From contig JAHDDX010000004.1 of NCBI GenBank assembly GCA_020629135.1, forward strand, positions 1 to 64,000: a stretch of DNA of 64,000 bases, written 5' to 3'. This document shows, piece after piece, positions 18,076 to 27,002 of the stretch. Position numbers and translations under genes: made by a program. Source of the stretch: Hellea sp. GTDB taxonomy: Bacteria; Pseudomonadota; Alphaproteobacteria; Caulobacterales; Maricaulaceae. Each line of letters begins with the position of its first letter. Within the stretch, counting starts at the first letter, position 1. Below the pieces are notes generated by a model. The model was not told the DNA's origin and ran no database searches. It saw only the letters and a program-made list of their open reading frames with translations.

Positions 18076-20982
18076 ATGTCGATCAATTATTCCCCTGCCA
18101 GCGTGCGGGCAATTTTAGGCCCGACCAATACGGGCAAGACCCATTACGCAATTGAACGCCTGCTGGCCCGTTCAAGCGGCGTTATTGGTCTTCCGCTCAG
18201 ATTGCTCGCCCGCGAAGTTTATGATAAAATCTGTGCCATAAAACACCCGTCAGAATGCGCTCTGATTACGGGTGAAGAAAAAATCGTCCCTGAGCACGCG
18301 CGTTACTACGTCTGTACGGTTGAAGCCATGCCGGTAGACAAGCAATTCGCCTGCGTCGTAATTGACGAAGTCCAGCTATTTGATCACCCCGAGCGGGGTC
18401 ACATATTTGCAGATCGTCTGCTGAATATGCGCGGAAGTGAAGAAACCTTGTTTTTAGGCGCTGAGACGGCAAGGCCTTTGATAAGAGAATGGCTTCCTCA
18501 AACGCAGCACGAGACACGAGAGCGGTTTTCAACCCTTTCTTATGGCGGGCCTTGCAAATTAACACGCCTGCCAAAACGATCCGTTATCGTCGCGTTTTCC
18601 GCGAGCGAGGTTTACGCGATCGCCGAATTAATCAGACGCTATCGCGGAGGGGCCGCGATTGTCATGGGCAGTCTGTCACCCCGCACGCGCAACGCTCAGG
18701 CCGAAATGTTTCAATCAGGCGAAGTTGATTTTTTGGTCGCAACGGATGCCATAGGCATGGGGCTGAATCTTGACACGGTTCATGTGGCATTTGCCTCCAT
18801 GCGGAAATTTGATGGCGTCCGACGACGCCAGCTCTTACCCACAGAAATTGGGCAAATCGCAGGCCGAGCGGGTCGGTTTCGAAAAGACGGAACATTTGGA
18901 CCTACCGGTGACTGCCCGGCATTCAGCGATGAGATCGTTGCCCGCGTTGAGAACCATCATTTTGATCCGCAAAAATTTGCGCTTTGGCGAAACTTTAATC
19001 TTGATTTTTCAAGTCTGGATGCACTGGATCACAGTCTGAATCTGAAACCCCCACAAAAACATCTTCGCCGTATTGTTGGTGCCGAAGATGAAACCGCTTT
19101 AGAGCGGCTTGTCGCCCAATCGGATATTATCGATTCTATAAATTTACCTGCAGATGTGAAACAATTATGGGATGTTTGCCAAATTCCCGATTTCAGAAAT
19201 CAAACAATAGACAGCCATGTTCGCCTGCTAAGCGACATCCACAAAACCCTTAAATCCCATGACGGGAAAATACCCCATAAATTCATGGAAGAACGTGTAT
19301 CACGCCTTGACCATATAGAAGGCGGCGTTGATATCTTATCTGCGAGACTTGCTCAAATCAGAACTTGGACCTATTGTGCCAATAAGCTGATCTGGATGGG
19401 GGACGCCAATTATTGGGTGGAACACACCCGTGCTGTAGAAGACAGACTTTCGGACGCACTACACGACCGATTGACAGCACGATTTGTCGACCGCCGAACA
19501 AACGCGCTCCTCAGGGGCATAGGATTGGGCAGAGACATGGAAGTATCCATCAAAGACGATGGGGAAGTATGGGCTGAAAACCATAAGATCGGGACGTTAA
19601 AAGGCCTGAGGTTTAAACTCGACGGTAGCTCGTCTGATCTGGAGGCCAAGGCCCTAAATGCGGCCGCTGAAAAGGTTGTCGGTCCAGAAGTTAACCGTCG
19701 CCTGACCAGTTTATGCGCGGGAACTCATTCTATTTTCACCTTGTCCAAAGATGGCAAGATCATGTGGGGCGAACATCCCGTTGGACGAATTTCCAGAAAT
19801 GGTACTATTTTTAATCCCGATGCAGAGGTCATCGGTGGCGATCTGGGTGAACCGCGTTTGAAATCTTTAGCCGAAGATCGAATGCGTGAGTTTTTACGAT
19901 CGGAAGTCGAAACTAAGCTTGCGCCATTGCATGCGTTAAAAACATTTACCCAAAAGGAAGATGTATCCCCAGAAGCCAAAGGCTTTGCTTATACCTTGCT
20001 TGAAAACTGGGGACATATTGATCGACAAAGTCAAAGAAACCTGACGCGCAATCTGGATCAATCCTCTCGAGGAGAGCTCCGTGAACTCGGCGTGTTTTTC
20101 GGTCAATATGATGTGTTCATGCCTGAATTGATCCGGCCGAAACCCGCTACCCTTTTAGGGCTCTTGGTCGCTTATGGTGTTGGCGGTGACAATATGGCCT
20201 TTATTCCCTTTGCGGGCGTTACCTCGATCCCGAATGAAGGCCACCTTTCCAGTGAAAATTATACCCCTCAATCCTTGGCGATTGCCGGTTATAAAGCTTT
20301 GGGCACGCGCATTATAAGATTTGATATTTTAGATCGTTTGGCGGGTCTTGTCCGGCAGGCACAACGTGAAGCCGGAACCCGCCGTTTTCAGATCATGCAG
20401 GAAATGTTAGCCTTACTGGGGTGCACCTATACGGATGTCCGCGAAGTTCTGAAAGCCTTGGGATATAAATCTCAAAAGATACGTGAAGGCGATTTATCCG
20501 ATAACGCGCCCGCGGAATTGAAAGCGGCAGTCCCGCAAAGGTTTATTGATAAAGCACCCGAAAAATCCGCCCAGGACGCTAGCTCAGAAACATCAGACAG
20601 CACGCCGCAAGAGGCGGCGCCGGTCAAAGATACTGATAGCGGCGTCGATCCAGCTGAGGCAACGTCTGAGAAAACTGACGAAACTGCAAAACAAGCTGAA
20701 ACAAAACCTAGGAAAAAGAAAAATCAACTCAATGTGTTCCACCACCGCGAAACTGCGGAGGATGGCACTGTCACCATGCGAAATAATAATGAGTACTGGT
20801 TTTTACCATTCAAGGGCAAGTCTGATCGGCGGCAAAATAACAGAAGTCACGACCGAAGACGCCAGCAATCTAAAGGGCCTCGACCGCCTAAAAGAAATAA
20901 TGCGCCTCGTAAGAAAGACCTTTCAAATTCGCCGTTTGCTGCCCTCGCCGCATTAAAAGACACTGGAAAAGATAAAAAATAG
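18076..20982 (+). CDS. SUV3-type DEAD/DEAH-like RNA helicase
   Basis: This 968-residue ATP-dependent helicase resembles mitochondrial SUV3. Visible motifs are Walker A GPTNTGKT (residues 15-22), the DExH-type box DEVQ (97-100), SAT-like region SFSASEVYAIAEL, and motif VI QIAGRAGR (260-267). A large helical C-terminal region follows, and the last 150 residues are acidic then Lys/Arg-rich (KRNNAPRKKD), probably disordered RNA-binding tail. The mitochondrial relative unwinds RNA for degradation; the bacterial role is inferred to be RNA turnover or processing. The start has only a weak purine site. The stop codon overlaps the possible start of the S4 protein gene. Confidence 0.9.
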   Translation: MSINYSPASVRAILGPTNTGKTHYAIERLLARSSGVIGLPLRLLAREVYDKICAIKHPSECALITGEEKIVPEHARYYVCTVEAMPVDKQFACVVIDEVQLFDHPERGHIFADRLLNMRGSEETLFLGAETARPLIREWLPQTQHETRERFSTLSYGGPCKLTRLPKRSVIVAFSASEVYAIAELIRRYRGGAAIVMGSLSPRTRNAQAEMFQSGEVDFLVATDAIGMGLNLDTVHVAFASMRKFDGVRRRQLLPTEIGQIAGRAGRFRKDGTFGPTGDCPAFSDEIVARVENHHFDPQKFALWRNFNLDFSSLDALDHSLNLKPPQKHLRRIVGAEDETALERLVAQSDIIDSINLPADVKQLWDVCQIPDFRNQTIDSHVRLLSDIHKTLKSHDGKIPHKFMEERVSRLDHIEGGVDILSARLAQIRTWTYCANKLIWMGDANYWVEHTRAVEDRLSDALHDRLTARFVDRRTNALLRGIGLGRDMEVSIKDDGEVWAENHKIGTLKGLRFKLDGSSSDLEAKALNAAAEKVVGPEVNRRLTSLCAGTHSIFTLSKDGKIMWGEHPVGRISRNGTIFNPDAEVIGGDLGEPRLKSLAEDRMREFLRSEVETKLAPLHALKTFTQKEDVSPEAKGFAYTLLENWGHIDRQSQRNLTRNLDQSSRGELRELGVFFGQYDVFMPELIRPKPATLLGLLVAYGVGGDNMAFIPFAGVTSIPNEGHLSSENYTPQSLAIAGYKALGTRIIRFDILDRLAGLVRQAQREAGTRRFQIMQEMLALLGCTYTDVREVLKALGYKSQKIREGDLSDNAPAELKAAVPQRFIDKAPEKSAQDASSETSDSTPQEAAPVKDTDSGVDPAEATSEKTDETAKQAETKPRKKKNQLNVFHHRETAEDGTVTMRNNNEYWFLPFKGKSDRRQNNRSHDRRRQQSKGPRPPKRNNAPRKKDLSNSPFAALAALKDTGKDKK

Positions 20983-21314
20983 CCGGCACCCAATTAAAAA
21001 ACCCGACGCCCGAAGATAAGGGGCAGAGGCTGGACATCTGGTTGTACCGTACACGGCTTTTTAAGTCCCGCTCAATTGCTGTGCAAATCATCACCAAGGG
21101 CAAGATTAGAATTTCGAGACATGGCGTAACCTCTCGAATTCGAAAACCTGGTTTTAGTGTAAAATTAGAAGATGAAATTTTATTGCCGCGGGGCAAAGAT
21201 TTATATTGTGTTCGCGTTGTCGGATATCCCCACCGCCGAGGCCCTGCACCTGAAGCCCAATCACATTACTGTGTATTGCATAAAGAAACCCGTTTCCCGA
21301 ATGATGGCGGTTGA
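20979..21314 (+). CDS. S4-domain RNA-binding protein, non-standard start
   Basis: The frame codes the small S4 protein that commonly follows this helicase: QRLDIWLYRTRLFKSRS matches the S4 helix pattern, and the C-terminus HRRGPAPEAQSHY is typical. The upstream in-frame stop is at 20973-20975, and between it and residue 21042 there is no ATG or GTG. The only candidate giving a full domain is ATA at 20979, which overlaps the helicase TAG stop as ATAG; CTG at 21030 or TTG at 21042 would cut the first S4 helix. I annotate from 20979 with the start uncertain. The protein probably binds structured RNA such as rRNA or tRNA. Confidence 0.75.
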   Translation: MAGTQLKNPTPEDKGQRLDIWLYRTRLFKSRSIAVQIITKGKIRISRHGVTSRIRKPGFSVKLEDEILLPRGKDLYCVRVVGYPHRRGPAPEAQSHYCVLHKETRFPNDGG

Positions 21315-21365
21315 CAAGTTGACAACAGTTCGCCAAATCCCTTTCGAATTTTCTAAGAGCTCTTC

Positions 21366-21707
21366 ATGACTTATATCGTCAAAGATGAATGCATCCGTTG
21401 CAAATTTATGGACTGTGTCGAAGTCTGCCCGGTCGATTGCTTTTACGAGGGCGAGAACATGCTGGTCATTCATCCGGATGAATGCATTGATTGCGGCGTT
21501 TGTGAGCCAGAATGTCCGGTTGATGCAATCGTGCCTGACACTGAAGATGACCCTGACGGTAAATGGCTTGAGATCAACTCCAAATATGCAGAAATCTGGC
21601 CCAATATCACATTAAAAGGCGAGCCCCCAGCCGACCGCGAAGACTTTGAATCTGAGACCGGAAAGTTTGAAAAATACTTTAGCGAAAAACCCGGCAAAGG
21701 CGATTAA
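21366..21707 (+). CDS. fdxA: 7Fe ferredoxin FdxA
   Basis: This 113-residue electron carrier has the arrangement of a [3Fe-4S][4Fe-4S] ferredoxin: [18 protein letters not shown] followed by [16 protein letters not shown], then the C-terminal extension with [22 protein letters not shown] precedes the ATG. It sits between the S4 gene and carD, the same order seen in many alphaproteobacteria. Redox partners cannot be told from the sequence. Confidence 0.96.
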   Translation: MTYIVKDECIRCKFMDCVEVCPVDCFYEGENMLVIHPDECIDCGVCEPECPVDAIVPDTEDDPDGKWLEINSKYAEIWPNITLKGEPPADREDFESETGKFEKYFSEKPGKGD

Positions 21708-21834
21708 ACAGCCTTAATTTCGCGAAAATCGCGAGATTATTAACTTTTCTTGTCATTTTTCTCCGGTTTTTGACCAAATTCAGATCGATATACTGGATTT
21801 TTTGTCATTTTTCTGATATGTTATTCTCATATCC

Positions 21835-21865
21835 AACGGCGTGGACCTTAATAATCCGCGCCGTT
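21835..21865 (+). promoter_or_regulatory. long hairpin in the carD leader
   Basis: The arms AACGGCGTGGA (21835-21845) and TCCGCGCCGTT (21855-21865) form an 11-bp stem with one G-T pair and a nine-base loop, followed by a T/G-rich stretch. It ends 50 bases before the carD start. It could be a weak terminator for fdxA or a leader element of carD. Confidence 0.5.
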
Positions 21866-21915
21866 TGTGTGTTTTCTCTGCGATTTGATGCAGATACAAA
21901 AAGGGTTATCCAGAT

Positions 21916-22539
21916 ATGGCAACAAGATCATCTTCAGCCAGTAAAAAGGCTGCAGCAAAGAAAAAGTCATCCTCAAAAAAAGGATTTAAAATTGGCCAGC
22001 ACATAGTCTACCCCGCACATGGGGTCGGCAAAGTGACCGGTATTGAACAAGAAGTAATCGCAGGCTTTGATATCGAAGTTTATGTCGTGGCTTTCGAACA
22101 AGACAAAATGACTTTGCGCGTTCCAACTGCAAAAGCCAGCACCTCGGGCATGCGCGCGCTTTCAAACGAAAACGTTTTAAAAGACGCCTTTACCACCCTT
22201 AAAGGACGGGCGCGCATCAAACGCACTATGTGGAGCCGTCGCGCACAGGAATATGAAGCCAAGATCAATTCCGGCGACCTCATTCTTGTTTCCGAAGTTG
22301 TTCGGGATCTTCACCGCGGCGAAACGCAGCCTGAACAGTCCTATTCCGAACGCCAGCTATATGAGTGTGCACTTGACCGTATGGTCCGCGAAGTCGCCGC
22401 GATCAAATCCGCAGACCGCGGCGAAGCGTTGGACGAAATTTTGGAAACATTGACCAAAGCCCGGACACGTCAAGCGGCCAAAGCGGCCAAGGAAAGCGAA
22501 AATGACAATTCCGAACAGGATGACGAAGCCGCGGCTTAA
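21916..22539 (+). CDS. carD: CarD family transcription regulator
   Basis: CarD-type proteins bind the RNA polymerase beta subunit and stabilise open promoter complexes. The 207 residues have a Lys/Ser/Ala-rich N-terminal tail (SSASKKAAAKKKSSSKK), then the RNA polymerase interaction domain (IGQHIVYPAHGVGKVTGIEQ) and the helical DNA-binding domain (RRAQEYEAKINSGDLILVSE). The basic tail is longer than in mycobacterial CarD. A purine-rich site AAAAAGGG lies upstream, and a strong terminator follows. The leader contains a long hairpin. Confidence 0.95.
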   Translation: MATRSSSASKKAAAKKKSSSKKGFKIGQHIVYPAHGVGKVTGIEQEVIAGFDIEVYVVAFEQDKMTLRVPTAKASTSGMRALSNENVLKDAFTTLKGRARIKRTMWSRRAQEYEAKINSGDLILVSEVVRDLHRGETQPEQSYSERQLYECALDRMVREVAAIKSADRGEALDEILETLTKARTRQAAKAAKESENDNSEQDDEAAA

Positions 22540-22563
22540 AAATTCCAAATCCGGTATTTCACG

Positions 22564-22587
22564 AACGCCCCATTTGGGGCGTTTTTT
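22564..22587 (+). terminator. intrinsic terminator of carD
   Basis: An 8-bp stem AACGCCCC/GGGGCGTT with loop ATTT and six T lies 24 bases after the carD stop. It also abuts the end of the leftward nuclease gene. Confidence 0.93.
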
Positions 22588-23392
22588 ATTTCAAGACTTC
22601 AAGTCTTTCAGGATGATCTAAATATATCGCCGGTCCATTGCTGAATTCGACCCATCCCCGCACTCGGACCCACGTTCCAGAAAGATCCTTCAAGCTATAG
22701 TCCTTATTTTCGAATTTTTTGATATCCGGCTTGTCGACAATGACCGTGAAATCGGTTCGATAATCGGATCCAAAGTTTAAAAATATTCGGTCTTTCACAA
22801 AAGCCGACTTAACAACCAATCCTTCAATGATTTGAAAACTGTCCAGATCCTGCGACAGGGCATTCGCATCCGGCGACCGCACTTTGTAATATGGATCATT
22901 CCAAATACCTAAATCAGCAGCTCTTGCAGATTGTTCGGCCAGATATAATTTTTTTGAATCCTGCCAAGTGTCCGGCCAGGTATAAACCCGGCCCATACCT
23001 TGCTTAATCATGGCCTCTTGTAGCCAGATATCTTGTTTACCGTCTGCGTCCAGAAGATAGACTTGAGCCAAGGCACGGTCATATCGATCCCGCTTTAATC
23101 CGCCGTAATAAAGTTGAACCTTTTTGCCTTTGGCAAGTTCTGTCAGGGCCGCTTTGGATTCGTCCGCCATAGGCCATTTTTCAAATCCGGGCCTTCCTAA
23201 TGGGAGCTTAGGTGCCTGCATGGCTGAAAGACGAACTTTGAGACCATTGTCCAAAAACAGAGTATCGCCGTCTACAATGGATTTAACATGGCCGATTTCT
23301 CCTGGCGTCAGATAAGACGCTTTTGCGCCGAGGCTCGTAGACGCCAGCAATAAGGCGCCACCTAAAGCCTTGAATTTATGTTTCCATGCCAT
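22586..23392 (-). CDS. thermonuclease-fold protein with altered active site
   Basis: The 268-residue exported protein has a signal peptide (GGALLLASTSLGAKA) and a staphylococcal-nuclease fold: SIVDGDTLFL, VRLSAMQAPKLPLG and RDRYDRALAQVYL. Compared with staphylococcal nuclease, the Arg35 and Arg87 equivalents are kept (R54 and R106) and the DGD acids are present (D41, D43), but the catalytic Glu43 position is Lys62 and the Asp40 position is Gln59. It is therefore likely a non-canonical or inactive member, possibly an envelope nucleic-acid-binding protein. About 100 extra residues at the C-terminus form a strand-rich region (FLNFGSDYRTDFTV). Confidence 0.87.
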   Translation of the reverse strand: MAWKHKFKALGGALLLASTSLGAKASYLTPGEIGHVKSIVDGDTLFLDNGLKVRLSAMQAPKLPLGRPGFEKWPMADESKAALTELAKGKKVQLYYGGLKRDRYDRALAQVYLLDADGKQDIWLQEAMIKQGMGRVYTWPDTWQDSKKLYLAEQSARAADLGIWNDPYYKVRSPDANALSQDLDSFQIIEGLVVKSAFVKDRIFLNFGSDYRTDFTVIVDKPDIKKFENKDYSLKDLSGTWVRVRGWVEFSNGPAIYLDHPERLEVLK

Positions 23393-23493
23393 GTCCGGAT
23401 TAATGACGGAAATCTGAAGGCTCGTCCACTCCCGTAATCACACGAATGAATTGTTATTGCTCCTGATCAACGATCAGATTACTAGAAATCAAC

Positions 23494-23570
23494 GTCCCCG
23501 TAGCTCAGTCGGATAGAGCATCAGATTCCTAATCTGAGGGTCGGAGGTTCGAATCCTCTCGGGGACGCCA
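23494..23570 (+). tRNA. tRNA-Arg (anticodon CCT)
   Basis: The 77 bases fold as a tRNA: acceptor GTCCCCG/CGGGGAC, D arm GCTC...GAGC, anticodon stem TCAGA/TCTGA around loop TTCCTAA (anticodon CCT, reading AGG), T arm with TTCGAAT, discriminator G and encoded CCA. It is a single transcript unit; a perfect inverted repeat CTGATC-AAC-GATCAG (23463-23477) lies just upstream, in the promoter region. Confidence 0.98.
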
Positions 23571-23633
23571 GTTATTATTGACCCGATCAATTCTCACGGT
23601 ATTGTCCGCAAAAAATAAGCACAGGAATTCAAT

Positions 23634-25427
23634 GTGGGCCTAATACAAACAATAAAACGCGAAACCCATTATTTGTCAGGCGTTTTCCGGCTGCTCCGCT
23701 CCGTTAAAACCGTAGACCCGGACTCGAACAATCTAATTTGTGATGATTTAGAAGGCTGGGTGGACAAGTTTGGTAAAAACCGGGCTTTCATCGAAGATGA
23801 GCGAAGCTTCACATTTGACGAGTTTGAAACCTATGCGAACCGGGTCGCCAATTGGGCCATATCTCAAGACTGCAAAAAAGGCGATACGGTCGCTATTTTT
23901 GTGCAAAACAGGATGGAATATGTCGCCCTTTGGTTTGGATTAACAAAGGCTGGCATAGTTCCAGCCCTGATTAATTATCAATTGACAGGGCCAGCTTTGG
24001 CCCATTGCGTGAATATTTCTAATGCCAGAGTTGCAATCATCGATCACGAATTGAGTAAGGCGTGGAACAGCTCAAAAAAAGAGATTTCCAAGGACATCAC
24101 ACCCTATTCCGTATTCGGGGACGTCAAGGGCATGGTTCGTCTGGACGAGGCTCTTTTGGATACGCCGCCACATCGCCCCAATCGAAAAATTCGCGAGGGT
24201 ATAAAAGCCTCCGATCAATGTATGAAAATGTTCACCTCCGGAACGACAGGCATGCCTAAAGCGGCAAAGGTCACCCATGTCAGAGCGCAAAATTATATGC
24301 GAGCCTTCGGCGCCGGCGCGCAAACCAAACCATCGGATCGGATGATGATGGTATTGCCTCTCTACCACGCAACCGGCGGGCTGGTCGGCGTTGGCGCAGC
24401 CATTTCCCGGGGTGGCTCGGTTATTGTCAGACGTAAGTTTTCTGCAACCAAGTTCTGGGACGAGGTCGATCAATTTGGCGCAACATTGTTTATGTATGTC
24501 GGGGAGCTTTGCCGCTTCCTGCTTTCAACCCCTGCCCACCCCAAAGAAAGAACCCACAAATTGCGATGGATTATAGGCAATGGATTGCGCCCTGAAGTTT
24601 GGCCAGGATTTGTTGATCGGTTTAATATCCCTCACGTTATTGAATTTTACGGCGCGACAGAGGGCAATGTTAGCCTTCTCAATGTCGATGGCCCTGTGGG
24701 CGCGGTCGGAAGGGTCGCTGATTATCTAAAGTCGCGATTTAACATCGATATCATTCGATATGATGTGGAATCCGATACAAATGTTCGCGGCTCTGACGGT
24801 TTTTGTATACGGGCCGATATCGGCGAAGTTGGCGAGTTAATCGGTGAAATTAGATCTGACGATCCCCGCTTTCGCTTTGACGGCTATGAAACCAAAGAAG
24901 CTACCCAGAAAAAAATCCTTCGCGACGTGTTTAAGAAAGGTGATGCCTGGTTTCGCACGGGTGACCTAATGAAGCGTGATGATCTTGGATATTACTATTT
25001 CATGGACCGCGTTGGCGATACTTTCCGGTGGAAAGCAGAAAATGTAGCAACTGGCGAAGTCGCCGCTGCGATTTCGAATTTCAAAGGCATAACTCAGGCA
25101 AATGTCTATGGTGTTCAGGTCCCAGGTTATGATGGTCGCGCCGGCATGGCATCGATAATTTGTGACAATGAACCTGATCTTAGCGCATTAAAAAAACATC
25201 TGGACGCCGCATTACCGCATTATGCGAGACCTGTATTCTTAAGGCTGTCCAAGGAAGCTGACACCACGAGCACATTTAAGTTCAAAAAAACCAACCTTGT
25301 GAAAGCCGGATTTGATCCTGAAAAAATAACTGAACCGGTCTATGTACTTAACAACTCTGAAGACCGTTACGTGCGGATTGATTCTGATTTATATAAAGCA
25401 ATCACCAATGGTGAATTTCGACTTTAG
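23634..25427 (+). CDS. long-chain/very-long-chain acyl-CoA synthetase, FATP-like
   Basis: This ANL-superfamily enzyme activates fatty acids with ATP and CoA. The 597 residues show the P-loop-like motif MFTSGTTGMPKAAKV, the A5-type motif EFYGATEGNVS, GDAWFRTGDLMKRD and the FATP/VLACS signature DTFRWKAENVATGEV. The start codon is GTG at 23634 with AGGA eight bases upstream; the overlapping ATG at 23632 meets a stop after three codons. It heads an operon with the DUF924 gene two bases later and a hydrolase, suggesting a role in lipid activation or uptake. The chain-length preference cannot be read from sequence alone. Confidence 0.93.
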   Translation: MGLIQTIKRETHYLSGVFRLLRSVKTVDPDSNNLICDDLEGWVDKFGKNRAFIEDERSFTFDEFETYANRVANWAISQDCKKGDTVAIFVQNRMEYVALWFGLTKAGIVPALINYQLTGPALAHCVNISNARVAIIDHELSKAWNSSKKEISKDITPYSVFGDVKGMVRLDEALLDTPPHRPNRKIREGIKASDQCMKMFTSGTTGMPKAAKVTHVRAQNYMRAFGAGAQTKPSDRMMMVLPLYHATGGLVGVGAAISRGGSVIVRRKFSATKFWDEVDQFGATLFMYVGELCRFLLSTPAHPKERTHKLRWIIGNGLRPEVWPGFVDRFNIPHVIEFYGATEGNVSLLNVDGPVGAVGRVADYLKSRFNIDIIRYDVESDTNVRGSDGFCIRADIGEVGELIGEIRSDDPRFRFDGYETKEATQKKILRDVFKKGDAWFRTGDLMKRDDLGYYYFMDRVGDTFRWKAENVATGEVAAAISNFKGITQANVYGVQVPGYDGRAGMASIICDNEPDLSALKKHLDAALPHYARPVFLRLSKEADTTSTFKFKKTNLVKAGFDPEKITEPVYVLNNSEDRYVRIDSDLYKAITNGEFRL

Positions 25428-25429
25428 AT

Positions 25430-25984
25430 ATGATTGAGCCTGAAGATATTTTGAGTTTCTGGTTTGTCGAAAAGGGCCCCAGGTTTTGGTGGAAAAAAAG
25501 CGACGCTTTTGACGCAGAAATTCGTGACCGTTTCGAACAAGTCGCCATAAACATTGCGGGAAAAATGGTTAATCCTCCCCATCACTGGGAAGCTCGTCCA
25601 GAACATAGCCTCGCCCTTATAATTGTTTTAGATCAGTTTTCACGGAACATGTACCGTAATACACCCGCCGCATTTGCATGGGATTCATATGCGCTTGGCG
25701 TGGCTAATCGCCTTCTTGAAAAAGGCTGGGATAAAAATTTTTCTGAAAATCAAAAACAGTTTACCTATATGCCATATATGCATTCGGAAAAAATTATAGA
25801 TCAGGAAAAATCGGTGTCGTTGTTTCGAGATCGATTTGAAGGCGACAGCAATTTGTTTCATGCGGTAGAGCATAAGAAGTTAATCGAAAAATTCGGACGC
25901 TTCCCGCATCGCAACTCAATTCTTAGTCGCCAAAGTACCGATGAAGAAGTGCAGTTCCTCAGGCAGGGCGGATACCAACCTTAA
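25430..25984 (+). CDS. DUF924 family protein
   Basis: The 184-residue protein matches DUF924 by its N-terminal DILSFWFVEKG, WWKKSDAFDAEI, SLALIIVLDQFSRNMYR and FMYMPYMHSE-type (QFTYMPYMHSEKI) blocks. The family is helical and has no established reaction. The ATG lies two bases after the acyl-CoA synthetase stop, so translation is probably coupled. It is normal in length for the family. Confidence 0.93.
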   Translation: MIEPEDILSFWFVEKGPRFWWKKSDAFDAEIRDRFEQVAINIAGKMVNPPHHWEARPEHSLALIIVLDQFSRNMYRNTPAAFAWDSYALGVANRLLEKGWDKNFSENQKQFTYMPYMHSEKIIDQEKSVSLFRDRFEGDSNLFHAVEHKKLIEKFGRFPHRNSILSRQSTDEEVQFLRQGGYQP

Positions 25985-26023
25985 TTGGAAATCTATTCAG
26001 CTCTATTCTTAAATCGACATCCT

Positions 26024-26950
26024 ATGAAGAAAATGAAATCTCCCGTTGAAATCGCTGAAGAATTACGCGCCCACTTGGACAAATTGAAACTGGGCCCGCA
26101 AAATATCAGCCAGTTCCATATGCATTTTCGAAAAGCTATGGACCAATTTGATCAACCCGGTCCACGCATGCAAAACATCGTGAATTTTGAAATCCCAAGC
26201 GCGACCCATTCCATTCCTGTCCGTCTTTATGAACCTTTTGGATGCACTGAGGACCCGGGCCCGACTTTGGTGTTTTTACATGGCGGCGGTTTCGTGGCCT
26301 GCTCTATGGATACGCATGAAGGCATATGCCTGCGCATCGCAAATGGATCCTCTTGCCGGGTCTTATCTGTTGAATATCGCCTGGCGCCTGCCCATCCCTA
26401 TCCGGCAGGTCCTGAGGATTGTGAGAAAGCCCTACAATGGGCCTTATCGGATCAAAGCGAAGCTTACGGGATTGATTCTAATCGTCTGGCCATTGGTGGA
26501 GATAGCGCGGGCGGGAACATGTCCGCATTTCTGGCTCAAAAATACCGCAATGATTTGAAGGCTCAAATATTGCTATATCCATTAATGCAATTAGTGGAGT
26601 TAAAACCGGTCAAACCCGGCCCTCAGGATATTTTACCTCTCGGCTATGTCGCCCTAAAATTCATCGAAGAACATTACGTCCGCCAGGCTGACACGCATAA
26701 TCCTCGTCTATCTCCATTGTTAGAGCGGAATTTGAAAGGATTACCCCCGGCCTTCATGTTAACTTGTGGTCTGGACCCGTTACGTCAGGAAGGTAAAGCC
26801 TATACAGAAAAATTAAGAGCTGCAGGCGTATATGTGAAAGACCATCACGAAAAAACCATGCCTCACGGATTTTTAAATTTTGCCAAAGCCTTTCCAAGAG
26901 CGCGAAATATCCCGCTGATGGCCGGGGAGTTTTTAAGGCAAAACATCTAA
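26024..26950 (+). CDS. alpha/beta hydrolase fold-3 (HSL-type) esterase
   Basis: This hormone-sensitive-lipase-type esterase has the oxyanion motif FLHGGGFV, nucleophile motif GGDSAGGNMSA, the acid in CGLDPLRQEG and the His in MPHGFLNF. It probably hydrolyses short or medium acyl esters in the cytoplasm; no signal peptide is visible. The open frame continues upstream to 25985 right after the DUF924 stop, but only through a TTG; I use the ATG at 26024 (308 aa), and the start is uncertain as neither has a clear ribosome binding site. It is the third gene of the acyl-CoA synthetase operon. Confidence 0.9.
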   Translation: MKKMKSPVEIAEELRAHLDKLKLGPQNISQFHMHFRKAMDQFDQPGPRMQNIVNFEIPSATHSIPVRLYEPFGCTEDPGPTLVFLHGGGFVACSMDTHEGICLRIANGSSCRVLSVEYRLAPAHPYPAGPEDCEKALQWALSDQSEAYGIDSNRLAIGGDSAGGNMSAFLAQKYRNDLKAQILLYPLMQLVELKPVKPGPQDILPLGYVALKFIEEHYVRQADTHNPRLSPLLERNLKGLPPAFMLTCGLDPLRQEGKAYTEKLRAAGVYVKDHHEKTMPHGFLNFAKAFPRARNIPLMAGEFLRQNI

Positions 26951-27002
26951 CGACCAGACGTGTTAAAAAATCCATTTAGTTTCAGTTCAGCTTAGATTTG
27001 TA

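Noticed and set aside
21720..21730. TCGCG-CGCGA hairpin after fdxA as a terminator
   Set aside because: Only five base pairs and no T-run directly after the stem; too weak to call.
23463..23477. CTGATC-AAC-GATCAG as a terminator
   Set aside because: No T-run; it lies just before the tRNA and is more likely part of its promoter region or chance.
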